A stretch of DNA of 64,000 nt. Origin: Lobosporangium transversale (lineage: Eukaryota > Mortierellomycota > Mortierellomycetes > Mortierellales > Mortierellaceae). Positions within the stretch are counted from its first letter, which is position 1. Every line of letters starts with the position of its first letter. The notes below the pieces were generated by a model. That model made no database searches. It was not told where the DNA came from and saw only the letters and a list, made by a program, of their open reading frames with translations. Positions 1-10,306 of the stretch are shown here, one piece after another. The stretch lies in NCBI RefSeq assembly GCF_002105155.1, contig NW_019029019.1:164501-228500 (forward strand), read 5' to 3'. Position numbers and translations under genes: made by a program.

Positions 1-1510
1 TGACAGCAGCAAGTCAATCGATCAATGACTACCGATTCAAATACAGCATGTGCAGTGAATGTAGGTTTGCACATGTTATTTCATGCAGACCTCGCGACTA
101 AGGGAGGCAATAAACAGTATGCCATTGAGAGTAAAGAATAAAGTGAAGAGCTGTTTGATGATTGATCACCTTAAAATGAGAATAATGTACAATTGTCTTT
201 TACTTGACTAGCATGACACGACAAATTCGCTTCTATATTCATTTCTTTCGTGCAGATGTGTGTCTTGTCCATGTGTACCTGGTTGATCTGAATGCCGTAT
301 CCTATGCTCTGAATCAGCGGAAACATCACTGAGAACTCATAGTGTGCACTGTCATTGCTGAGAACTGCGAGAATATTCGCCTTGTGTCTGTACACGAGCA
401 ATATCCACGATCAAGAACAAACGCTTTACAAGCAATTGCATCAAACACTGAGTGCCATCAAAGCAATCGTTCTTTCTCTTTGTCGTATAAAAAATAAAGG
501 TATCGCTTTTTTTGAGATCTTCCAATCGTTTTGGATAACAAAAAGTATTAGAGCTTTGCCCTTTCTCGTTTAGACAATTTCCTGGTACCAAGTATTGCGC
601 ACCTTGAGTACATACAATTCACTTTGATCTCTTATGGGCTCTTGAAGTCAATAGCAACACAAGTTCCCTCTGCTTTATCAATGAACCTGAAAATGAGGAG
701 GACACAAACTAAGGGGGATAACTCACGTTTATCTTATTGTCAACAGTTACCTCATCTTTGACGCTATCTTCAAAATCGTTAGGCGCCTTGTCTTTTACAG
801 CGGAGAAAAGGTCTCTCTCTAATAAATGTAGAGCGGTAATAATAGAAGGTGAAGGTGAAGGTGAAGGTGGATGGGAGTGTAACATCGAAGATCTCAACAG
901 GCAATGTGCCCCTGGATCAGGGCTTGAGCTCTTCCGAGCTGAGATTGTAGTTATAGAGGCCGCATGAGGAATAGCGGATGTTGGGGTAGGCTTGACATCA
1001 TCATCTTTATGGTGGTAGTCGCACTAACTCTGCCATTGTCGTTCTGGTCCGAGGAGGCTGAGTCCTCCTTAGGATGCGTCTAGAGGAAGCCGCGGAAGCA
1101 GTGGGTATTGTGACCGTAGGATGGCGAGTCCTAGCTTCCGATTGCGAGGTAGTCTTTTCAGGTTTCTTTGGCTCGGAGACATCCCCAAGTGGATCAAGGT
1201 CGACATCAAGGGCAATTCAAGGCCTCGAGCTGCGATTCTGTCATGTGCGAGATTGCCGGTAACCGCCTATTGAAAACAGAAGAATAGACATGGAGGCAGT
1301 TGCTAGAAATGACAACTATGCTTTGGAAGTTAAAAAAAGTTGTAAAATAGAATTATGCGCTTTGATTTTTTTGATAAATTAATTAGCGTGGGGAAACAAA
1401 GATATGGAAATTCAATTCAAATGAGAATGTGCACATGCACTTGCTGGAAGAAAGAAAGGTGAGATATTGCACCTGCATGGATCAATTTAAATAAATCCTA
1501 ATTAATCTTT
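1..1510. repeat. Left arm of a large inverted duplication
   Basis: Position x in this arm matches the complement of position 10307-x in the right arm. From 1 to about 840 I saw no mismatch in the parts I compared. From about 840 to 1270 identity falls to roughly 85-90% with small indels, including a 21-bp length difference near a GAAGGT-rich stretch. The match then fades to about 75% by position 1510. The arm starts before the window. It contains the 3' end of a NACHT-WD40 gene and its downstream region; the short open frames in it are mirrored exactly in the other arm and do not look like genes. Confidence 0.9.
3..101 (+). CDS. NACHT-WD40 protein, 3' end only (truncated by window start)
   Basis: The open frame entering at the left edge encodes the last 32 residues of a protein and stops with TAA at 99-101. 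This sequence is the exact reverse complement of the last codons of the complete NACHT-WD40 gene at 10206-16355 and ends in the same residues (SCRPRD). It is therefore the tail of a second copy on the plus strand, converging on the complete one. Whether the rest of this copy is intact lies outside the window. Confidence 0.75.
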   Translation, partial: TAASQSINDYRFKYSMCSECRFAHVISCRPRD

Positions 1511-1599
1511 CATTTTTTAATTTCTGCCGAGAGACTACACTTACAAAACACCATTGCAAGGAGCATGTCATCATACGTCGTCCCACTGTCTGGTGCACA

Positions 1600-3225
1600 G
1601 TGACTGGTGAAGTCATCTCCATGTATCATCCCGAGATTGCCTACCATCCTCAGCTGCCACCTTCATACGTTGCTACTCATCCGGGTGTGATCACACCTCT
1701 CCAGACCCCAACTCATGAGCCCCTGTCATCTGTCTCAACATCCTCTCCCATGTCTCCTATGACGCCTTTGACTCCTATGGCTCCTCCTCCTACCTTAAGT
1801 GCTACGGATCTGATCCGTATTGATGAGTCTAACCTTCTTCCTCCTCTTCATCGTCATTCATACCATTCGCGCCCATACTCACACCCTCCCAATGACTTTC
1901 TGAGTAGGATTTTCTATTCTATTTTGATTCAATGGCGACCACAAACTTAAATATTTCCACCTGATTTAAGAAATTATTATTTAGACATTTTGCGGTTTAT
2001 TTGGAAAAGTTTATTTGCCATTGATCCTGTTTGAAAAAAATAAATCGGTCACATCAAATAAAGCTGCCATTCTTTTCACTCTGATAGACAGCGATAGCAA
2101 TTGAAGGATTAGAAGAAATGTATGGCTTTTTATTGGATTCGCAGTACATCTCTGATCACTTGGTTAAGGAGCGGCCACCCCATTCCTTTTTGGAAAGATT
2201 CACAGGACTTTCAGACAGTGAGTTTCGTACGATGTTCGGGACCACACGAGGGGATTTCTCAGCTCTTCTGAATGTCATTGGAAATGACCCTGCATTCTCT
2301 AACTCTTCCTCGCGTGCTCAAACACATCCTGCTTGGCAACTGGCAGTTACCCTATCTCGGCTTGGTGTAAATGGTACAGGTGTAAGTGCATCAAATATGC
2401 AAGCGATTTTTAGAATTGGGACTGGAACGGTGACGCTCTTTACTGATCGTGTTTTGCAAGCATTATGGAAGATGAAAGTTGACTGGATTGTATGGCCAAA
2501 CGCCGCAAAAAGGACAAAGATGGGACAAGCCATGCGGGAGGAGGGCTTTCCCAATTGTATTGGGTGCATCAACGGGACTACCCTCCCTCTTTATAGATGG
2601 TGAAGCTTACTTTGATCGCAAGAGGAGGTATGAACGCTGTGCTCATGAGTATCTTCAGCTCCAGAACGCATTACTTCCTAATTATTATTTTTTGTATAAA
2701 TAGATACTCCGTTAACATGCAGGTCATCTGCGACGTGGACAAGCGCATTATTGGGACACATCTTGGTTGTCCTGGTTCCTGGGATGATTTCACTGTTTTC
2801 AAAATGATGCCTCATTACCAGCTACCACAGCAATTCTTCTCGCCTGGGGAGTACCTTATTTCCGATTCAGCATATGACTTGTCGGAGACTTGTATCCCCC
2901 CATACAAGACTCCTGCGACAAATGAAAACAGGGAATTCAACTATTGCATTGATAAATCCCGTCTAAGAATCAAGGAATGTATTGGAGTCTTGAAGTCCCG
3001 ATGAGGCTCATTACAGGAAATGAGGCAACAGATTCGATCAAAGGCAGATATGCAGAGACTAGTCCGATGGGTTGTGGCATGCTGTGTGCTCCATAACATG
3101 TTTGCACACCTCGGAGATGAATGAGAGGAAATATATCTGGAGGAAATACTCGAAGAGGATGATACAATGTTACATGAAGCAGAAGTATCAGAAACGGGCG
3201 CTCACAATTTCAGGGAGGTTTTGTA
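1600..3225 (+). pseudogene. PIF/Harbinger-type (HARBI1-like, DDE_Tnp_4) transposase, broken
   Basis: Coding pieces in order are a Pro/Ser/Thr-rich N-terminal exon (to about 1903), an exon starting about 2107 with the helical region and the first DDE block (GCINGT), and an exon from 2704 with the second block (GCPGSWDD, then ISDSAYDL) and the region leading to the final acidic residue. A GT-AG intron fits 2628-2703. Lesions are a reading-frame shift near 2594, TGA at about 3001-3003 where the family has Trp, and TGA at about 3120. The first catalytic Asp, normally in GC(I/V)DGT, reads Asn. HARBI1-like proteins cut and paste DNA with a D-D-E triad, so this copy is almost certainly inactive. The start is uncertain. 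Confidence 0.8.
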
Positions 3226-3298
3226 GAAAACCACTTTAGAGACCAATTATGCCAAAGGACGATTACCCTTGTGAAATTTTTTATTTTTTTTATATCTA

Positions 3299-4130
3299 TC
3301 ATTCCGGGAATATCGGGACACCAACTTTAGCAATATAGGTTTGTTCAACTGAAAACCCTTTATCCATCCCTGTCTGCATCAACTGCGCAACTTGCATTGT
3401 GAATTTAGCGTCAAGCTCTTTATGAAATCGTTGGCCATCGTTCTCCATCCTTTGCTTTTCGAGCTCGGGTCTTTGTATCGATATCTCTTGCTCCAAATTC
3501 AAATGCTGTTCTTCGAGCTCCAACTTTGATTCTATGCTTTCTTCTACTAAATGAAAGTGTGAGAAGAATTTCCACTCATGTACAGTACATTGACTTTTTC
3601 ATCTGATTAGCTAGGTCTTACCATTGTTTTTTTTTTTTTTTTTTTTTTTTTTTTTGGTTTACAGGGTAAGGTCCGAATGCAACGATGGTGGTTTTTTGCG
3701 TTCGTTCGTTCCTCGCGGACGCTTCCTGGAGGATGGTGACCGTAATGACTCGGCATTTGACAACTCTCGCTTCCATTGACGGTACGGCGTAGACGATGCG
3801 GTGGAAAGGCCATTTATATCACCAATTTCATGATCACCGTTGTTATCAGTATACATTCCACCTACTTCCAAGTCTGGATTGACGCCATCATCATCGATGT
3901 TATAGTTGATGCCACTCTCAAAGGTGGTATCATTCCGGTTGCCAGCTTGGGCATTGTGAGTATCTGAAGGCTGAGGCTAACAAAACACAGTTTGATCAAT
4001 GATGGAGCAGGCAAACGAAGAGGCAGCATTAAACGGCTGGAAATGGCTGGCTGACATATAAGTCCCGAAGAAGTTTTGTTGAAGGATTCGAGGCATTGGT
4101 AGGAGTAGCATTTATGAGTCCGGGGTTGGA
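3299..4130 (-). pseudogene. Harbinger companion protein remnant (coiled-coil accessory gene), degenerate
   Basis: On the strand opposite the transposase are scraps that read as pieces of one protein. The first is an Asn/Ser-rich stretch around 4030-4130. The second, around 3680-3960, is acidic and then basic (SSRKRPRG). The last, 3299-3523, is a Glu/Gln-rich coiled coil. They are separated by stops, a frame change near 4029 and a poly-T tract at 3629-3655. PIF/Harbinger elements usually encode a second, Myb/SANT-like DNA-binding protein next to the transposase, often transcribed oppositely. Position and coiled coil fit that role, but no Myb motif is visible here, so this is inferred from context. 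Confidence 0.4.
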
Positions 4131-4249
4131 GGTAATAAGATCTAATACAGCGATCTTGGAGGCGATAGTGCCTTTGGTCGCAATACGGATATGTTTAGCA
4201 GAAAGAGAAGAAATAAAATAGACAATGGCATAGCACTGCATGCATGTTG

Positions 4250-6460
4250 AAGGACCTTTTTATTTGGGTTTGTACTCCACAACACATACAAATAAGCTCT
4301 ATTAAAAGAAGTACAGTAATAGACCCTCACCTTGGGAGAAATACGAAAAAAAAGGGCATATTAAATTGTCAAGACATAAAGAAAAGCACACACAGCAATA
4401 GAATAGTAGGAAGATATTAATTGCACAGCATTTAAGGACCGCATTTTGAAATGAGTGTGTTCAATTTTCGTTACAACCATGTCCCCCACAGTTCATGGCT
4501 GTAAAGACTGGTAGCAAAGGGACAGGAAAACAAGGCATTCAGTACTGACAATGGTATAAAAAGACTTCTCCTCTCTTTCTTTCTCGCTTCCCTCATCCAA
4601 CCCAGTGGGGTGCAAACGAACAGATCACCTCCTCGTGGTGCATCCTGGGTTGTCTGCTTAACTGCGGGCAGTGCAAAGAGTCTGGTAACCTTTTTATTAT
4701 ACATATATATTTATTATTCTTCCCATGCCCGTAACTTGAAGTGGGTCTTTGACCCATTAAAGATCGGCATGGTCTTTCAGCATTTACAACATTTATACAT
4801 ATATATTACTTGTTTGAATGGGAAAGGGAACAAAGGAGTGCTCATGAGAGAAATGAATAAAGTGATTCATGCAGCAACTCTTGGATCCAACGTCTGACGC
4901 GCTTTTCAGGAAACATGGGAGGGTCGAGGAGAGTGCTAGGCGCGCCCTGACGAATCCGTCCTAATTAGAGCAAATGCTCCTTTAAAATTTTGAGTTCAAT
5001 CTTACCCTCGCCAGAAAGTCGTAAACAAATATATTCTCAAGATTTTGAATTGAATAAAATACTTTGCCTTCCTTGTTAAAGAGACGTACAAAGCCAGTCA
5101 GCCAATTAAATATTCATACGTGATCCTCCAATTCAAACTGAGTATTTTAAAAAATATATTTGTTTACGACTTTCTGGCGAGCTCTCCAGTTTGTTTTGGC
5201 AGGCATTTTGCTTTGTTGGACCTTGTGCTATAATCCTAATTGATTCTCACCATTTACTCCTTCTCATTAGCCCCACTCTCTCTTCTAATCCCATTTCCCA
5301 TCAATCTCATTCTCACTTCTGACACTCGCTTGCTTCACCTATTTATTGTTTATTATATAATAAACCGCAAAGAATTATAAAAGCTGTTCTGCAGAGGTTG
5401 TGATCTGCAAGCACAGGTATCTGCAGACAAGGCGGAATGACCTTTCTAAACTATGTGGCAGTTGTAGGATTAGTAAAAGAGTAGGTGTGAGCTATTCTTG
5501 CCCAGGTTGTGTCTCTACTTATGCACTGATATGGCTGTACTGTCAGACACGGAGCTTTGGTATTCGAATGATGAGTTTTTGATACTGGCGACGTAAGGAT
5601 TTCATCTGAAGAACCGATAATTCGGTCTGTATCTCAAAATTCATTTTTAGCACAGCATTGATGACCCTTATTATGGAGATTTGTCATTTCCATTTGAAAG
5701 CTCTTAACAATAATGCACAAGATCTTTATAAACTTACTGGATGGACTCTACGCCTCAAGGCATAGTGATGTCTCTTTATTTTGCTTCCATTCCAAAGCAT
5801 CACATAATTGATCCAAGTACGCTCTGCCGAACAACAAACCCCTTCCACTGCACAAACACTGAAAGAACTGTTGTCACCGTCATTGCTGATAGTTTGAGTC
5901 GACAACAAGCCTTCACCAATTCATCTTTTTTAAGAATTCATCTGTTCAGCCGCCACCGCTGGCATTGAGCAGGTTGCCGCTGGTTGCTCATCTTTCACCT
6001 CTGCTGCTTCCACTTTCCCTGATAAAGGAAAGAGCGTTCTTCCGCAACCACCAGTCAAGGAACTTGTCCCTGAGGACCCAAAAAATCAATTCTTTCCTTT
6101 TACAATCCCAGGCGTTCTCATTGAGATATTTTTCAGACTTATGGCCAAGGAGATCAAAAGATTGTTTTTATTATTGTTGCCAGGCAGGAGCTCTTTATTG
6201 AGGTCCCGCCATGACCGCCACACAATGTCTTGACCTTATGAATAAAAACGGAAGCGCCCTGAGGTGCACTCCAAACCTCGGTACGTAACACTCACTCGCT
6301 TTGCTCCTGTTGATATTGAATCCATCACAAACGTCGTATTAGATCGTGGCGTCTTTCCTCTGGCATGAACCAGTCGAAACACAGCACACAATACACTTTC
6401 ACATTCAAAGTCCCTGCCCAATGGATTTCTTATAAAAACTATAAAAACATCACTGTCTCT
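4250..6460. other. Spacer of the inverted duplication, no supportable gene
   Basis: Apart from the foldback element at 5007-5181, this stretch has only short unsupported open frames. About 6229-6287 shares roughly 45 bp (about 75% identical, inverted) with 58384-58430, centred on a GAGGTGCACTCCAAA core, which suggests a scrap of a dispersed repeat. Confidence 0.5.
5007..5181. mobile_element. Small foldback/MITE-like element with 29-bp perfect inverted repeats
   Basis: Positions 5007-5035 and 5153-5181 are perfect reverse complements over 29 bp, starting CTCGCCAGAAAGTCG and ending CGACTTTCTGGCGAG. They enclose 117 bp of AT-rich non-coding DNA. Weak complementarity continues a few bases inward. 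No clear target-site duplication is visible. This is the size and layout of a miniature inverted-repeat element. It lies close to the symmetry point (about 5153) of the large inverted duplication. Confidence 0.65.
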
Positions 6461-6464
6461 GACC

Positions 6465-7521
6465 TTGCTTTGGGTTGTATCCTCCAGGCTAACCAAGACC
6501 ACACAAACAATGGTCCTTACATTAGCTCTGAAGGTATTGAGCAAGCGTTGCACGGTGTCGAACGCAGAGCTCTTCTTAGACTGGCTGGTGGAGATGTACG
6601 ATGAGGAGGAGCCAAAGCAGCTCGCGAAGGAAATAGAGGCGCTTTATCCAACAAGGAAGCAAGAATCGTCAAGACCATCAGCTGGGCCTAGGACTGGTGA
6701 AAGGGTCCTCCCTCCTCAAGATGATGTCTCCCCCCAAGATGATGGCCTTCCTGCCATTCCATATGGTGAAATCAATACCAATCAAGAAGAGCTCCTACAG
6801 CATCTGATAAATATACAAGAAGAAATATAACCAGACAGTTTTACAGATAATCTCGCAAGTCTCTTCGAAGTCCGCTCCCTCAAAGCCTGTTTCCTCGAGG
6901 TCCAATTGCTCAAGGCCATCATTGAGTTCTACACATTATAGTGAACTACAGAGTCCACGATTAGCCAATGAGGTCCTACGTAGCCTCATTCATCAGGCAC
7001 AACCATCGCCTTCCCGTGCACGCACACGTCCACCAATGCTCAGTACTGCCCATGGCGCCTCGCTGTTCATTCAGATTCCAGAGTTAGGCGCTGAAGCGCA
7101 ATCTATATTAGAGTTAAGTCGACGGAACTTGCGAATGGCTCATGAGACATATGAAGGATGGTACAAATTGTATAAAACTCTTGCTCTTGGCACTATTCCG
7201 GTTTCTGACCAGTGTGCCGAGGTCCCACAATCACAACAGGCTCTAGCAAACATCCCATTTACCAAGGTCCAGCGCAAGGACAGTTTAATGGGTATTTTTT
7301 TTCAATCGATCAAAAATGTGGGATTAGTTTGCAAGGCTCGGCAGGGCGATAGTGTTTGTGCTGTTGAATCTAAAAGTAATGCAAGTGGAAATGTTCGGGA
7401 AAGGCATGTCGCCCAACATCACGGAGAAGAGTATAGTGCTCTTCTCGAATCCCTAACTTATCAGTTTTCAGTCCCAAGGCGTAGAAATACCACAAGAAAT
7501 ATCGCAAGAAAATCCGCATGA
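6465..7521 (+). CDS. Uncharacterised or degenerate coding fragments
   Basis: Two open stretches follow each other. The one ending at 6830 has an acidic middle (MYDEEEPKQ) and a Pro/Asp-rich tail. The one to 7521 has a Ser/Arg/Pro-rich start and a helical middle with a Gln-rich end. They are in different frames, and neither begins with a convincing ATG in context. I recognise no domain. They lie in the spacer with transposon debris, so they could be exons of a real gene or the remains of an element. Confidence 0.25.
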
Positions 7522-7552
7522 GACGCCACTTGGAGATAAAGGAGACATACTC

Positions 7553-7816
7553 TTGACACCAAGAAGATCGAAGTTTGAGATTGTCAAGGACAAAGTAGTG
7601 GTTTCAAACATGGAAGAACCACATCAGCTTGGAAGAGGAACTTTAGAAAAGGCGTTTTTGCGGATGGTTGTCATCGATGGGCTGCCATTCTGGCTACTCA
7701 AGTCGAACTCTTTTACTGTTCTTTGCGGGGCAGGCTACTCAACGTACATTATAGTATTCCCGGTCAAGAAACCTTGCAAGCCAGACTGGGGGACTGTGTA
7801 CACGACTATAAGCTGA
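7553..7816 (+). pseudogene. Possible hAT-type transposase scrap
   Basis: Around 7640-7720 the frame reads LEKAFLRMVVIDGLPFWLL. This resembles the conserved N-terminal block of hAT transposases, in which an (A/F)xxM(I/V)xxDxLPF pattern follows the BED finger. The remainder of a hAT protein is not seen, and the frame closes at 7814. The match is short, so the call is tentative. It would make this the second element family in the spacer. Confidence 0.3.
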
Positions 7817-7819
7817 GGC

Positions 7820-8754
7820 CCAAGTAGGATGTTCACCGCGGATTGCTGGACCGGCATAGATCAAAGGAAGTACTTAGGTATCACTGTTATATCCAATTGA
7901 AAGTAATAAAATATATAAACATTTATTAATACGGCAATTTCATAGATTGTGGTATATGCAAAGCGACAAACCTTCAGATGGAATCCTATGAGTAAAACGA
8001 GATTACTTCTTCACACTGGGTTTCTTGCTTTGAGAAGTAGATGGAAAGCCGGTGACGTGAAATTTAATTATATGGCCAGGCACCATCTCTCCTACAAAAG
8101 CTGCTACTTGGATCATACTGTTGGACCGCTACTGTCGTTATTCAATGTTGAATTCAAAAACGCAATATGATTTTTTAACGCCTCTTACTTTGCATATCTG
8201 CCTCAGGAAGACTTGTTCTACGAAATTACTAGCGTGGTATCTAGGGAGCATGAACTTCGATATATGCAGGCCATAATTAAGGGAAAGCAAAGGAGTTTGC
8301 AATGAAAACAACGTTATTTGAATAAGGAATCGAACTGAAAGAAGCCTAAGCAATAATGAGATAGATGAGAGGGGAGTAGTGATAGGAACTCTATTTACAC
8401 CAAGTTTGGTCAGTGTCTACAAAGATGGCTTCCAAGTAGTGAAAGAAAAAGTAGGCTGATGTGCGATCTTGACTCATTTTTGCATGTCAGTGCAGCTATT
8501 GGCTTTCACTTTCCTCAGTGGAAATACACGGATATATCTCCTTTTTTTGTGGACAAATGAATAAATATCCCCAACCATTCCAATCTTTTGGGGTGAGGAC
8601 ATCATTTACATTTTGCACTAATTGAGTCCTCTCTGCGCTGCATGTATCCCTTTTGTATTCACAACAGACCATTCATTCAGTTCTGTTTGATCAGCAATGA
8701 GGACAGCGGTTATATTCTTTTCTCAATTGAAAATTGATTAATGAATGTACCATC
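7820..8754. other. Non-coding spacer
   Basis: AT-rich DNA with short unsupported open frames on both strands. I see no gene, RNA or repeat of note here before the right arm of the inverted duplication begins. Confidence 0.5.
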
Positions 8755-10306
8755 CGATTGATAATTCGGATCTTATTTGAATTAGATCATTATTCACGCC
8801 TTTCTCCCTTTCAGAATGTGCATGTACACACTTTCATTTGAATTGAATTTGCATATCTAATTTATTTAATTTCTCCACCATCGTTTATCAAATTATCAAA
8901 GCGCGTAATTTTATTTCATAATGACTTTTTTTTTTTATTTTACTCCCAAAACAGAGATATGATTTCTAACAATTGTCCTCAATGTCTGTTCTTCTGATTT
9001 CAATAGGCGGTTACTGATCACCTTGCACATGACAGAATCGCAGCTCGAAGCCTTGAATTACGCCTGATATTGACCTTGATTCACTTGAGGATGTCTCCGA
9101 GCCAAAGAAACCTGAAAACACTACTTCGCAATCAAGGACTAGGGCTCGCCATCCTACTATCACTATAGCCACTGCTTCCGCAACTTCTTCTAGACGCAGA
9201 CTAAGGTAGATCCAGTCTCCTCAGACCAGAGCAGCAATGACAACGGGAACCAGGGCGAGAGTTAGTGCGACTACTACCATAAAGATGATGGTGCCAAGCC
9301 TACCCCAACATCCACTATTTCACATGCAGTCTCTATAACTACAATCTCAGCTAGAAGACCCCAAGCTGATCCGGGAGCATATTGCCTGTTGGGATCATCG
9401 ATGTTACACTCTCATTGGCTCCCTCTCCATCAACCCCTCCACCTTGACCTTTCTTCACCTTCTATTATTACCGCTCTACATTTATTAGAGAGAGACCTTT
9501 TCTCCGCTGTAAAAGACAAGGCGCCTAACGATTTTGAAGATAGCGTCAAAGATGAGGTAACTGTTGACAATAAGATAAACGTGAGTTATCCCCCTTAGTT
9601 TGTGTCCTCCTCATTTTCAGGTTCATTGATAAAGCAGAGGGAACTTGTGTTGCTATTGACTTCAAGAGCCCATAAGAGATCAAAGTGAATTGTATGTACT
9701 CAAGGTGCGCAATACTTGGTACCAGGAAATTGTCTAAACGAGAAAGGGCAAAGCTCTAATACTTTTTGTTATCCAAAACGATTGGAAGATCTCAAAAAAA
9801 GCGATACCTTTATTTTTTATACGACAAAGAGAAAGAACGATTGCTTTGATGGCACTCAGTGTTTGATGCAATTGCTTGTAAAGCGTTTGTTCTTGATCGT
9901 GGATATTGCTCGTGTACAGACACAAGGCGAATATTCTCGCAGTTCTCAGCAATGACAGTGCACACTATGAGTTCTCAGTGATGTTTCCGCTGATTCAGAG
10001 CATAGGATACGGCATTCAGATCAACCAGGTACACATGGACAAGACACACATCTGCACGAAAGAAATGAATATAGAAGCGAATTTGTCGTGTCATGCTAGT
10101 CAAGTAAAAGACAATTGTACATTATTCTCATTTTAAGGTGATCAATCATCAAACAGCTCTTCACTTTATTCTTTACTCTCAATGGCATACTGTTTATTGC
10201 CTCCCTTAGTCGCGAGGTCTGCATGAAATAACATGTGCAAACCTACATTCACTGCACATGCTGTATTTGAATCGGTAGTCATTGATCGATTGACTTGCTG
10301 CTGTCA
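8755..10306. repeat. Right arm of the large inverted duplication
   Basis: This is the reverse complement of 1-1510. The outer part, from about 9466 to 10306, appears identical to the left arm where compared. The inner part is progressively diverged. The arm runs into the 3' end of the complete NACHT-WD40 gene, and because the left arm is cut by the window start, the duplication may extend further into that gene. Confidence 0.9.

Noticed and set aside
171..401. Open frames mirrored in both arms (171-401 minus and 9906-10136 plus; also 352-591 and 9716-9955)
   Set aside because: Their presence in both arms only reflects DNA identity of the inverted duplication; there is no recognisable protein and weak starts.
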